From Acheta domesticus (lineage: Eukaryota > Arthropoda > Insecta > Orthoptera > Gryllidae): 64,000 nucleotides of DNA. The stretch covers positions 129,031,356 through 129,095,355 of the forward strand of contig JAHLJT010004567.1 in assembly GCA_031308135.1 (NCBI GenBank), written 5' to 3'. The notes under the pieces were generated by a model that was not told the origin of the DNA, searched no databases, and saw nothing but the letters and a program-made list of their open reading frames with translations. Numbering within the stretch: position 1 is the first letter of the stretch; each line of letters opens with the position of its first letter. A program made the position numbers and the translations under genes. Shown piece after piece: positions 24,246 through 35,450 of the stretch.

Positions 24246-25882
24246 GGTTTGGTATTTTCTCACGGAAACCGCGATGCTGGTTGAGAGAAAAGGGCGGTAA
24301 GGTGGGCGCGGGCGCGGCTGCCTAGCAGATGCGCTCGTGGTCGGCGAATTCTAACGCCAGTATTGGAGCGGGAGGCACGTAGCGATATTTGGAATGTTTG
24401 TAAACATCTGACCGCCGAAGACTGAGAAAGGGGCAGGTAAACGGCTAATGGCTTAAGGGCCGCGCGCCCGGCGCGCCGGCGGTGGGTAAATGACCTACGC
24501 CCCTTCCCCGGCTACAGTACAATACGCGGTGCGCGGTTTTTGGCGCTTGCGGCAGAGAGGGCTCAACGAGAATCGTTTTGTTGCCTGAACATCTGTGTTT
24601 CATTTCTTATGTTTTTGTATAAACGTGCTAGAACCGTGAGAAACTTGGAAGGTGGGGCAGCCAAAGAATGTTGGCCGCGCGGGGGAAAGACAATTTGAGG
24701 CTGCACCCTGCTGGCGAGTTTCCTTGTAATTGTTCGCGAGATTGAACACTAACAAACAATCTTATTTCAATTCATAATACTTATGACAAATCCGTATTTT
24801 CAATCCTTAAGTAGTTAAAAAAATCAGAAATTGCGGATGGATGTAAAGCAGAGGACAAGGAAAAAAAGTGCAACAGCTTTGTGAATATTTGGAATATGTT
24901 TCGTATCTTCAAATATTAAGATCCCTTCCCTTCCCTGAGCGCGCGTTCGCTGGTGGAGCGATGCGTGACCTTCAGTGGCGAACTGTTAGATACAAAATAA
25001 CCGTTAAACAGCAGTCGCAATAAAATCAAAATTTCTCAAAAAATGCTTATCTAACATATAACAATATGTATATCACTGGAATCGCCTTTTTACGCCTTTT
25101 TACGCTCGTCATGACAGACAGAAAAAATATGTATAGTTCTATTTAAAAAAACAAAGTTGCCTCAAATATCTCGTAAATTGATATTGAAATTGATTGATAT
25201 TGGCTGGCTTGCTTACGTGACTGACGTGCTGTGGCTGTGCTCCAATATTTTACTAATTTTCAGCTACTTTTCTACATATTTCAGGTGACTTTTGCTGTTA
25301 AACTGTCTTCTTTACTTGTTACAGATAAGCTGAAAGAGATTTATATTGTCCGAAGCAGTGAAAAAAGAAGTAATCCAAATATTAGATTTAAAAGACGGCG
25401 TAACGGACAAAAGTTCATTTGAACAGTGTAAAGACCATTAATATTAAATTTTCTCTGTAAATTAATTGAAATTTGCGTAAAGTTTTAAACTATTTGTGAA
25501 AGTGTTGTGAAAATTGTGGAAACATAAAAATTCAAAGTTTCGTAACCACAGTAACGGAAAGACTTGAACTTTATATTTAAATTTGTGGAAGTGGTGAATT
25601 TCGTGGCCTTTCAATAGGTAAAGTATAGTAATCTAATTGTATTTATTAGTTTGCAGCTTCAATCTATTAAACACACTGAACGCCTTTTGAATTTAATTAA
25701 TCACATTTAAATACTAATTAGAATCAGATCACCGTTGTTTTTAAATAAATACGTAACGTAATTTAAATAAGTTAATACAATTAAATTTAAAAGATAAGTT
25801 AGGGAGTAGTTTTTTTGTAGTATTCTGAATTATCTATTTACTTATTTTCATATTTACCACGCACTTGACACGCATTCGTGAC
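24246..25882. other. GC-rich then AT-rich intron, nothing coding seen
   Basis: 24280-24560 is strongly GC-rich (GCGCGCCCGGCGCGCCGG near 24460-24480) and includes CTAATGGCTTAAGG, a piece of the AATC-tailed SINE. 24770-25880 is AT-rich and leads into the esterase-like frame; it may hold that element's 5' UTR. No promoter motif stands out. Confidence 0.4.
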
Positions 25883-27019
25883 ATGGCTACTAATCGTTAT
25901 ACACTCTCTACTCTCTACGCTCTCAAAGCCGATCTTCTGAAAGCCTTCACACACATCAACAGTAATTTAGATGAACATATCCGAAGGCTCGAAGAGGTCG
26001 TTCAAAACACAGACGGTTGGACAACAATAGGCAACACCGCAAAAACCTCCAACCGTCCATTCGCGGAAGCAAAAACACAATCATCACGACCAATCAGGAC
26101 TCAAAACAGATTTTCTGTATTAGACTACTACAATGAGTTTCCTTGCCTTCCCAATCCTCACCACCCCCACCCATCATCGACACGTCCATTCACAAACCAA
26201 CGCAAACAGGCTAGCAAGCGCAAAGTAACAAAGACACGTAGAGTTGCGCAAACTGGCTCACCAGAAAACAAGGACATTCCCACTGAGCCCATCAAAAAGG
26301 TACTCATTTTAGCAGATAGCCATGGGCGACAAATCTCCTCCCTGCTCAGTGAGAAACTCCCAACCAATTTCTCTGCCATGTGTGTGTTTAAACCTAACGG
26401 GAGGTTTGCCGACGTGACCAGTGAGTTGGACACGCACACAAAAACCCTCACCAAACGGGATACTGTAATTATCATAGGAGGGCAGAATGACATTAATTTG
26501 GGTGGTCACTTTACGCCTGAAGAACATGTTGACAAATTACAACGTGCCGCCCAAAACACGAACATTGTAGTTTTGACTCTGCCCTTCTGGTACAACAAGC
26601 CCACACTATGCAAAGAAATTAGTCACGCAAACAACCAATTGAAACTGCATCTGAGAGACACACATGTTAAATTGTTTGAGCTAAACTTTCTCTCAGAAAA
26701 ACACTTCACCCGACATGGTCTTCACCTGAACCATGTCGGAAAACATGCACTCGGTAGTGAGCTTGCAAAACACATCATTTCACAAACTTGGCAGTGTCCT
26801 GCCCAAGACCCATCCCCACCCACATCTCCTAGTTCTCTTCCTTCTTCTGGGACCCCTTTGGACCCAATTACCTTATCCCCTGAACCTAATCCGTGTATTA
26901 CCTCTCCCACTATTCATTCCTCTACATCTGTCACCCCTCCTTCCTCACCTCTTGTCACTGCTGGGACACGATACTTCCTTCGACCACGCACTCGAGGTAA
27001 AAATGAAATAAATAAATAG
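25883..27019 (+). CDS. SGNH-hydrolase-like protein, CR1-type LINE ORF1
   Basis: An intact 378-residue frame. I start it at the ATG at 25883 (GACATGG context); the frame is open further upstream. Residues about 1-130 are Ser/Thr/Lys-rich. A GDSL/SGNH-type domain follows: ILADSHGRQ (nucleophile Ser block), FKPNGRF (Gly block), IIGGQNDIN (Asn block) and RHGLHLNHVGK (His block). In the last block the usual Asp three residues before His is His. The C-terminus is Pro/Ser-rich and ends FLRPRTRGK. Esterase-type ORF1 proteins are known from CR1-type LINEs, where they accompany an endonuclease/RT ORF2. No ORF2 follows here beyond a possible start (MQQKNIRV at 27033), so it is an orphan or a truncated element. 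Function of the esterase fold in these elements is unclear. Confidence 0.75.
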   Translation: MATNRYTLSTLYALKADLLKAFTHINSNLDEHIRRLEEVVQNTDGWTTIGNTAKTSNRPFAEAKTQSSRPIRTQNRFSVLDYYNEFPCLPNPHHPHPSSTRPFTNQRKQASKRKVTKTRRVAQTGSPENKDIPTEPIKKVLILADSHGRQISSLLSEKLPTNFSAMCVFKPNGRFADVTSELDTHTKTLTKRDTVIIIGGQNDINLGGHFTPEEHVDKLQRAAQNTNIVVLTLPFWYNKPTLCKEISHANNQLKLHLRDTHVKLFELNFLSEKHFTRHGLHLNHVGKHALGSELAKHIISQTWQCPAQDPSPPTSPSSLPSSGTPLDPITLSPEPNPCITSPTIHSSTSVTPPSSPLVTAGTRYFLRPRTRGKNEINK

Positions 27020-30000
27020 CAACTACAGTCAGATGCAGCAGAAAAACATCCGTGTAGGTACCCTCGGTTGCACAAAATATGGGCGATGTCCTGAGCCGAA
27101 CTTTACCTCCGTTTGCATACCCCTGCCCCGCCCTTCGGGATGGAGCTGACCAATCCGCTTTAGCTTTATTTCAGAGGGGCGGGACTATTCATCGTGAACA
27201 TTACAAAATGGCGGCAATAGCGAGTTATATTATGGTAGATATTTGAAAGTAAATATTAAAGCAACGAACAGTTTTACATAAGTTATAGTATATACATTTA
27301 ATTACATAAATAAAGGTATGCAATTTCCTAGTAAACACACATTTCAAAACCAATTTTAATACGCTTTTTTCGCAAAAATAACACTCGACAATGAGTAATA
27401 GGTTCCATATCTACATTTCATCGTTTATTATAGTAATATTTAATATACAATGTAAATAATTTGTCACAGTAACCTGCCTAATCTAGTTATTTTATAAGAA
27501 AACATAAATAACTTTAAAAAATACGTTTTAGAGTCAGTTGCAAAACACGTCTCCGAGATAGCAGCTTTCAGTTGTGAATTACTTCTTCGTTCGTTTTTCA
27601 GAAGACCAAATGCAAAAATTTTGTGTTGTTGCGGAACATGACTATTTTTATGAAAAATAATTTGATATGTAAAATAATAAACAAAATAAGAGTATTTAAA
27701 GTTCATTTAGTCACAATGTAAGTTTTTAACTGCAGACATTATTAGGAAGTGCAGTTCTAAGCAAACGAATGAGGTCTGATCTTTTATTTTGGGGATCAGA
27801 ATTATTTCACGTCAAATAACGTAAGAGTGATTGCATTTTACATGGTGTTCTTTAGCGAGAACATTACATAATATATGTGATACCTCCTCTTTGAGTAATT
27901 TTACGTGAGGATAAGGAACGAGATAGATACATGATTCTTATAAAATATTTTTAAATCTGAATGTTTGCAAAGCAAGAAACTCCAACTTTAGTCTATTGCG
28001 TAATCACTTGGGGTATAAACACATCAATATAATGTGTAATTTACACGTAATTTATGATTTATTTCCAATCCAAAGCAATGGAATTAAAGTAAAACAATTT
28101 GTATTTTCACATTATGATATTTTTATTTTCGGAAGACGAGCAATGCACACAATGTTTTTAACATGACATTGGAATGAAATCGTGTTACACCCACTTCTTC
28201 TAGATGAGCAAACCTACGCAAACACTGTTTTCCCTTATCCAGTAGGATCACTAAAGAACCACGTAGGAAATAAAACATTTCAAAATTGTAATTGTCAGTA
28301 TTGTTTCTAAATTTTGTAAAACTTCGGAAATTTATATCACTATAATCTATGGAAAACAATTAGGGATCCTCTCCTGTAAAATATCGTTGCAAAATTGTAT
28401 TTTGCTCTTTTTTATACATTTTTACATTTTTTACATTATATCCAATAACGGAATTGGCATTTTTGTATGTTGTCCACTAACGTATTTTCAGTGATATTGC
28501 ATTGCATATTGATAATTTTTTATTTTCGAATTTTTAATAAATATTGTAAACAATATAAACAATCGCATTTTTAAACTATTTTGAGTTGGGGAAAATTTTA
28601 ATCAAGTTTAATTTATTTATAAAGTAATTTAAGTAAAGTACTCTAAAATGAATTAAAGTTGATTCTTTAAATTATAATGAAAAAATGTCCTATTGTTGAA
28701 ACGGGATGCTACTATATACAATGAAACGCGTTAAATTGAACTCCCTATTGATTGATAGCTTATGTTCGTATGTAGTGTATTTCACGCAGAGACAATTTTG
28801 CAAAGAAAGTCTAAACAACACAATGGCCTCAAATTCATTATTCATTTATGTTTGGTCGCACTCTTCGGTGACATTTAATACCAAGTAGACGTTGAAGGCC
28901 TGGAAGAAGGAAAAATGTGTGTTATCGCTGTTGGCTTTGCGACCAAATCTTCAGGGTTACCATTGCGTTTCTCTTAAGACTGCGGGTTCCCGAAATGATA
29001 CTAATTATTTCAACATTAACTTGAGAATACATTTTGCATATCAAGAGATAGAAATAATGAATTGACTGGAGTTTTCACTGTCTTTTGAATACTGCATCAA
29101 TAGTCCCACTGACAATTGTAATAAGATTTTCCGTCATTCGTCGATAAAATGCCTCCTAGAGAATTATGTGATCCCGGCTAATGCGAAAGATAGATTATTT
29201 ACAAATGTTATTTGTAGGTCGAAAATATGTTTTAAAGGCGCAACTGACAACTATCCATTGGCGCAACTTACAAACATTACAACCTTTGTAAAAGGTACCC
29301 CCGGTAATAATGGTAAAACTTTTCCCTAAACTAAATGACATAGGAGTACTTACACTATAATTCTAACATAAAAAAATTTTTTGAAAGGTTTCTTAGTCCC
29401 CGTCCCACCACCCACACCCCTCTACAGCCAAAATCGTGTTTTTGAATTTTAATTTTTTCGTCAATTAGTAAAATATTTTTCGATATTTTCTAAGGCCCAA
29501 TTCAAATACAAAAAATATTTTCTTAAAAGGAGAAAATAATTTTTATTGTGTCTTAGAACCCTGGAACAGGCTCCAGAAAATCTCAAAAGTTCCTCTTAAA
29601 AAGCAAATTGTTGTGATTTTTTTTCAGATTTTTCCAACTGCTGGGCTGCAATTCAAAATAATAAAAACCTTCCCCCCCATCAAATCACCTTCACTATAAA
29701 TATACTTTGAAAATGACTGAAACAGATCTGTGCATTTATTTTAGTGTTTATTATAGATTTGTATACATTGTGGTAGCACCCAGTAATATTCTGACCTTGA
29801 ATGTAAATACAAATTATCATTTTTTTAAAGCTTTCTAGTTCTATGCATAAGTATGTCACAAGCTAAGGAAAGAAAACGGTTTTGGCAGTTTGAAAGAAAC
29901 CATCGACACAGAACCCTGTAAGTGTGATGCTGGTGGATAGAGAATTACACCTCATCCTACAACGAACAGATTTTTTAAGTTTGCAGATTATGACGTACAA

Positions 30001-30367
30001 AACAAAGATTATTGCAACACGCATTGTATTCGGGAACATCTTGAAAGCGATGTTTCTTACGCCTTTTAAACCAGATTTGCGTGTCTTACGAGGACACGGC
30101 TTTTTTTGAGGACAAGTAAATTCTTACAGATGACATGTTTTCGGGGACGGGTAGATGACAAAAGGGGAAATGATGAAGGACAGTTTGGGTGAAGATAAAT
30201 GATAGATGAAGAACATATGGAAATGAAGGAAGACAGATTGGACCGTTTTATGTTCCTAAGCAGTATTCTACAAAATACGACTTTTATGATAATTCTTTTT
30301 TATAATTTTGCATCTTTAGTTTTTTGGGGTGCTCCCTCTCATAGCATGAGTTGACAGGAAAAAAGAA
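27020..30367. other. long intron stretch without recognised genes
   Basis: 27090-27230 is a GC-rich island with a CCAAT word, GGGGCGGGAC and AAAATGGCGGC, resembling core-promoter motifs. The rest, about 3.1 kb, is AT-rich. No frame over 90 codons and no repeat end recognised. Confidence 0.4.
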
Positions 30368-30589
30368 TAATAAATTGTTTTTTCGGTATCAAGCACCCAC
30401 AAAATAGGGATTCTGGCAGCACCACGTGTTAGGAGATTTTTTTTCGTAATTTAGCAATTGGATTTATCCATTGTTTTGTTACTAGGGCCCTGTAATAAGA
30501 GTTTTGCTGTCGAAAATCCGCCGTTTTGCGCTCAGCATTACATAACTCTCCCTATAGTACGTACGTATAGTATACGGGAAAGTAAAAAT
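30368..30589 (-). repeat. family A terminal fragment, copy A6
   Basis: The leader and terminal palindrome only: AGCACCACGTGTTAGGAG through TATACGGGAAAGTAAAAAT. The palindrome (about 30545-30582) is shortened. The body modules are missing. Confidence 0.7.
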
Positions 30590-30835
30590 TGAACTATTTT
30601 CTTTATTACGAAATGCAACTTTATATGTTCTTCAATTATCTAAAGAAATGTGCATTGTTCTAAAGAATCTTGACCATTACGTAGTGCAATATTATTTCAA
30701 AATTGAAAAGATGTGATGAATGAATAAATTGATTTTATATCATATGGTGTTTATTATTAGGGTTTAAAGGCACTTCAACATCGAAGGTCATTGGAGTCAG
30801 TGTCAATTTGTATTTAGAACATACAGTAGATCCAC
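30590..30835 (+). repeat. family B repeat, copy 1
   Basis: Shares GTAGTGCAA, AAAAGATGTGA, ATTAGGGTTTAAAGGC and GGTCATTGGAG in order with the reverse complement of 45865-46098. It begins exactly where A6 ends. AT-rich and non-coding. Confidence 0.65.
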
Positions 30836-31474
30836 TAAGACAGTGCTCAGTTAATACAATTTTTATTAATTAAAAGACGAAAAACGTAGTAAAGTCTGAC
30901 GAATTGTAAAATGAAAAACTGAGAAAGACCGTGGTACTCGAACAATAGAAAACCAATGTATAAAAGGCATGTTATAATCATCCTCTCCTCTCAGACTAGG
31001 ACAATGACCTTTGTACACATGGTACCACATAAAAAATAAAATTAAAGCATTGCTGACTTCTAAACCGATGATTTTTTTAAAAAAATTGTTGTTGTACTAG
31101 CAAGTTGGTCGAAGCATGTGAAACCAGTACTTCTGGGGGTATGTTTTATTATGCTCACACGGCATAAGCTTTCTTAAAACGAATTATTTTTTAAATTACA
31201 AATTTTATTCAGATACACTAAACCGTTATTACAAACACTGTAGTAAATTTCTCAATTTTATTAATATATCTGGCATTTTTCAACATTACAAATATTAAAT
31301 TGTTTCAGATTTCTCATGCGCTCTTGACTCTTCTTGGTATAACTAATTCGACAAATGAAGTGATAAAAAATCGAGTAAATGTTTTCCAAATTTCGAATGG
31401 AGTTTCCTGTAGGAAAAGTATAACAATTTTCCGTGAACGCATTAACGAACTTTTCTCAAAAACTGATCAATTTT
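30836..31474. other. AT-rich spacer
   Basis: No gene, RNA or repeat boundary recognised between family B copy 1 and family A copy A7. Confidence 0.4.
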
Positions 31475-32060
31475 ACTTTCCCTCTACGGAGTAGAGAGAA
31501 AGTTATATAATGCTGCGTGAAAAAAAGCGATTTTTCGGCAAGAAAGCTCGTATTACAGGGTCCTGGTAACGAAAAAGTGGATAAATCCAGTTGCGAAGTT
31601 CAGAAACAAATCCTCTAATTCGTAGTGTAGTCAGAATACATGTTTTATGGGACCTTGTTAGCGAAAATTCGAATAACGGCTTATGTCGCAGCATATTGAA
31701 TTTTAAACCGAAATTTCAATTTTTGGGGGTTACTTTACATGAAAACTCTTGGACATTTTCGAAATTTAAAAAAATGGCTCCATCATTTTTTATTAAAGTT
31801 TGCAGTTGGATAGTGTGAAATCGCTTACGAAAATGGTGCAAGTCTCATGTACGTTGATTACTCTGATTTTTCGAAAATTGCGAATGTTCAAAAATGTTTC
31901 CGTAGTCTTCGTACAATTAAAATATTGAAGGTAGAGGTTTTTTCCTGAATAAAACCTGTTCTTTAAAAACAGATTTTGAAAAAAAGTCATGTGCAATTTT
32001 TCGGAAATATGAGTATTTTCCGCGTAATTTTGCATGAAAATAAAGGGGAGAAAGTACATG
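31475..32060 (+). repeat. family A repeat, copy A7 (5' part)
   Basis: Starts with GAGAAAGTTATATAATGCTG and the GTGGATAAATCCAGTTGC leader, then enters a diverged body. It lacks the opening half of the terminal palindrome. It is followed by a tRNA-like module at 32334. Confidence 0.65.
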
Positions 32061-32333
32061 CTGTTTTAGTGCCATTAAGTTTATTTTAAACTGCTTTACT
32101 TCTAGACATTAAGCTCTTCTAGAATATTTGTTAGTCCATTTCCAGTTTTATTAAACAATGTGGTTCTGAAGTGCGCATATGAGAAAGTAAAATCGTGTAC
32201 TACTTTCATTCTATAGAGAAACGTTCGCGTTGTATTAAAACATAATTCATTGTAAAAGGATCGACCTCTGGAAACGAAGAAAATATATCGAGACGATAGT
32301 ATTTAACTACTTGGCTAAGAGGTGGATAAAACA

Positions 32334-32412
32334 GGCACCGCAATAGCCGAATGGTTAACGTCATGGGAACTCTCTTGGTTTGGTGATGTGAGTTCGAATA
32401 CAGGGGGTGATT
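32334..32412 (+). repeat. tRNA-like module T1
   Basis: A-box-like TAGCCGAATGGTTAACG and B-box-like GAGTTCGAATAC, spaced as in a tRNA gene. The ends (CACC.../...GGTG) could pair partly, but no full cloverleaf forms. I read it as the RNA-polymerase-III promoter head of a repeat and not a functional tRNA. Confidence 0.5.
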
Positions 32413-32525
32413 TTTTATTCTTTCGTTATGATGTGATTCCAGTAGCAATTGGTCCGATATTTTGTAATTAATAATAATTTTTGAAGTGTCTTAGGGGTCC
32501 TAAAAAGGGCCGGGTTTGTCGTCCA

Positions 32526-33557
32526 TCAATACAACGACCAGAAGCCTCCGTTCTCTACTACCCGACTGAGGCGCCGGGGTAGAGAGCGGACGAGACGAGC
32601 AGCGTACCCTTCACTACTCGCTACCTCGTCCCAGGCGTCGGAAACGAGTTCCCATAGCTGGTCAGAATTAGTTGGCTGTGAGCTGGGCCAATTATCGGAC
32701 ATAGTCCTCTTCGTCTCCGCCCACACGTTCTCAATCGGGTTCAAGTCGGCACCGCAAGGAGGCCAATCGAGAAGCTCGACTTGGTCCTGTCTCGCGAACC
32801 ATTCTTGAACCGATTGGGACTTGTGCACAGGAGACTGGTCCTGCTGGAAATGAATGATTCCGTCGGGATAAAGCACCCGCACGGAAGGGACCATGATATT
32901 CTCCAAAATCTGCACATACTGCCCACCGGTCAGACCCCGTCCATTTGGACCTTGGTCGATTCTGTGCAGCATCCCTATCCCGCGTGCGCTCATCCAACCC
33001 CAACACGCAACGGATACGCGACCAGAACGCCACGCCTCGGCCACATATTCCGCATTGTGTCGGGTGCCGGGTGGCCGAAAGACGCGTATCGGACCATCAT
33101 TTGCTGATGAAAATATACATTCGTCAGAGAAAATAACATCTCCCCAATCGCGATGTATATTTTCTTCAGCAAAAGCTAGTCGATACACCATTTGCTCATC
33201 TGTGAGCTTCTGTTTCTGAGCAGCACGACGGGATCTTAAGCCTGCATCTCTCAGGCGCCTTAAAACAGTGTGAGTACTGCCAGGAAAATTAACACTCCGC
33301 CTCAACTGGACAGAGTTCATGAATGGCCTCGCTCGCGCTTCAGCAACCAAACGGTCATCTTCAGCCTCGGTCGAAACCCGCCACGAACCCGTTCCAGGGC
33401 GACGTGTGACCTCTCCTGACTCCCTCCACTGTCTAATCCAACGCGATGCGGTACTAGGGGAAACACCGTATTCTCGGCCTGCTCCTGCAGCACTATAATT
33501 GCCAGCTTCAACAAGAGCGACAACTCGCTCCCGAATTGACCGTCCATGATGAGGCAT
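32526..33557 (-). CDS. Tc1/mariner-type transposase, DD35E spacing, intact
   Basis: A cut-and-paste transposase of 343 codons from the Met at 33557; the frame is open upstream to 33674, but 343 residues is the usual Tc1 length. The N-terminal half has two helix-turn-helix regions (GREYGVSPSTASRWIRQW; later TVLRRLRDAGLRSRR) linked by the GRPR-like RRPGTGSWR. Catalytic residues: Asp145 in IFSDECIF, Asp240 in HFQQDQSP and Glu276 in DLNPIENVW, with 35 residues between the last two. There is no stop or frameshift. The gene is GC-rich in AT-rich surroundings, which fits a recent arrival. I could not find terminal inverted repeats. Confidence 0.88.
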   Translation of the reverse strand: MPHHGRSIRERVVALVEAGNYSAAGAGREYGVSPSTASRWIRQWRESGEVTRRPGTGSWRVSTEAEDDRLVAEARARPFMNSVQLRRSVNFPGSTHTVLRRLRDAGLRSRRAAQKQKLTDEQMVYRLAFAEENIHRDWGDVIFSDECIFSSANDGPIRVFRPPGTRHNAEYVAEAWRSGRVSVACWGWMSARGIGMLHRIDQGPNGRGLTGGQYVQILENIMVPSVRVLYPDGIIHFQQDQSPVHKSQSVQEWFARQDQVELLDWPPCGADLNPIENVWAETKRTMSDNWPSSQPTNSDQLWELVSDAWDEVASSEGYAARLVRSLPRRLSRVVENGGFWSLY

Positions 33558-33746
33558 GGCTCTAGAATGAATAGTTGTACTGTCGAACATCACAGGCTCT
33601 ATGACGTCAACTAGTGACACGTCACGCACCGTGATTGGTTGTACCTTTTTCCGCGTATTTCTTCCAAAGTACACATAAAAGTGTAATTCTCTTATAAAAG
33701 TACCTGTATGAAATGTTTGCTCAAGTGGGCCCCGCGAAGGGTTTAT

Positions 33747-33832
33747 AGGGTGTAATGGCTAGCAGGCCAGCGTTCTGTGCTGACTATCTATGGTTCGAAT
33801 CTACAGAATCGTTCGAATCTATAGGGCTATTT
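33747..33832 (+). repeat. tRNA-like module T2
   Basis: TAATGGCTAGCAGG (A-box-like) and GGTTCGAATC (B-box) in tRNA-like spacing. The B-box/T-loop text is repeated once more about 18 bases on (GTTCGAATC), a small local duplication. Confidence 0.5.
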
Positions 33833-33834
33833 TT

Positions 33835-34640
33835 TTGAAAAATTAAAACAAGTCAGCTTGCATTTGGTAGCTACATTTTTTGTTCAGAGCAATTTTTTTC
33901 GTCGTCTTCCTGCAATTGCAATATTGAAGATAGAGATCGTTTCCTTAATGAAATCTGTTAATGAAAGATCTTGGAATACAGGCACGTATAAGTATTCGAA
34001 AACATGAGTAGTTTTCGCGTAATTTTGCGTGATATATAGGCAATTTTCAACTTTTTCAACAATTTTTTTTTTCTAATAAACGACTACTTTTTTATTAGGT
34101 TTTCTCCTTCTACGTATCAAAGGACGGTAAAAAAAGGTTCTGGTCTTATTTTAGGCGACCTCTAAATATTTTCGCAAATTGCAAAAAGTAAACTTTTCAA
34201 AAGTACAAAATTGAAAATAGAGGTTTTTTCCTTGAACAAAATATGTTCTAAAAAGTCAGCTTTTAAAAAAGGCTATGAACTTCTTTTTTTTAAACGAGTA
34301 ATTTTCATGTAATTTCTGGTTGAAATTAGTTCCATTTTTAGAAGAATGTTTTCTGAAAAATCGCTCCAATTTTCTTCTTTAATTTTTTTCCCACGGATAA
34401 AACAAGTGACGCTTAAAAGGAATGTCCAGGGCGACGTGTGACCTCTCCTGACTCCCTCCACTCGTTAATGTAGGTCTCATTTTCGTTAATCTCTCTGAAT
34501 TTTTGAAAATTAGAAAAGTTTGAAATAATGCCCAAAATATGTGTTGTTGTAGCATCACAAGTTCTATTCTGCTACGTGTTGGAAATAATGGGTTAAGATA
34601 TTTCGACATAAGACGCATCGGCACTCGGTGGAACATAATT
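33835..34640 (+). repeat. family A-like repeat, copy A8
   Basis: Diverged family A body (words such as AAAATTGAAAATAGAGGTTT and CTGAATTTTTGAAAATT). It contains a foreign 38-bp piece at 34425-34462 identical to part of the transposase gene. Confidence 0.55.
34425..34462. other. 38-bp copy of transposase gene sequence
   Basis: Identical to 33393-33430 inside the Tc1-type transposase and in the same orientation, about 1 kb away, embedded in family A text. It begins TCCAGGGCGACGTGTGACC. Confidence 0.9.
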
Positions 34641-34651
34641 CATGATCAATT

Positions 34652-34722
34652 GCGTAGAGGTAAGATGCACGATAAGTTAGTAACTCAGAGATCCTGAGTT
34701 TGATTCTCGGTGCAATAGAAAT
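34652..34722 (+). repeat. tRNA-like module T3
   Basis: GCGTAGAGGTAAGATGC followed by a B-box-like GAGTTTGATTCTC. The A box is weak. Probably a decayed pol III head. Confidence 0.4.
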
Positions 34723-35385
34723 ATTTTACTGGTTGAAAACTTTTCCAGGTTCTTGTAGTGTATTTTAGTTCACGTAGCAATATTGTGGGGCAATGACATA
34801 TCAGGGCAGAAAGAATATGCCGTTGTAGTTCGTTGTTTGTTGTAAATACTAGTTCTTTGCTTTTGCCTTATAAGCATGATAAGATTTTTGGGAAGCAATC
34901 AATCTACTATTTGCAGAAAATTATTGTTAGTATTATATCACTCAACAGAAAGATTGCAAGTTTTCAAGAATAACGAGTGCAAATTTGACCGGCAATTCCC
35001 TTAATTGTAATAACTAATTTTAAAAAACATGTCATTACTTGCTTAATACCACGCGTTTCTCGATTTCAGACTAGTATTATGCCGCCGGTAGCAAGTTCAG
35101 TCTTATCGCATAATGCGGAGATCACCTTGAAGATATGGGGGGCAAGATAAGCGCTTGGCAGAATAGAAGCAACTCCGCAAGCACTGACAAACTGGCACAC
35201 GAATCGAAATATTTGTAACTATAATTAACTATAGAATAGTATAGCGCGGTTGATGACTCTGCTTTGTAAATCGAGAATGTGAGTTTGCTGTCACCTGCAG
35301 AAAATGTAGTATGTAATAAGAACAATAAATTTCAAGAAAAAATGGTTCTTTAATGTCCCAGATCTGCGAAGAAAGGGGTCTGTGT

Positions 35386-35450
35386 GGTAGCGGCGAGGTT
35401 TAATGGCATAATAGATGGAGGAATGGACGTGAGTTCAAATCCTGCCAAAT
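35386..35450 (+). repeat. tRNA-like module T4
   Basis: GGTAGCGGCGAGG (A-box-like) and GAGTTCAAATCCTGCC (B box). It is followed about 75 bp later by the short hairpin CCTCCTCTTGCGAGGAGG, as module T7 is followed by CTTCTTTTGCGAGAAG, so T4 and T7 blocks are related. Confidence 0.5.

Noticed and set aside
32781..33219. Plus-strand frames of about 108 codons
   Set aside because: They lie antisense to the intact Tc1-type transposase in GC-rich DNA, where shadow frames are expected.
32413..33746. Terminal inverted repeats for the Tc1-type transposase
   Set aside because: I compared both flanks by eye and found no convincing match longer than chance, so boundaries are left open.
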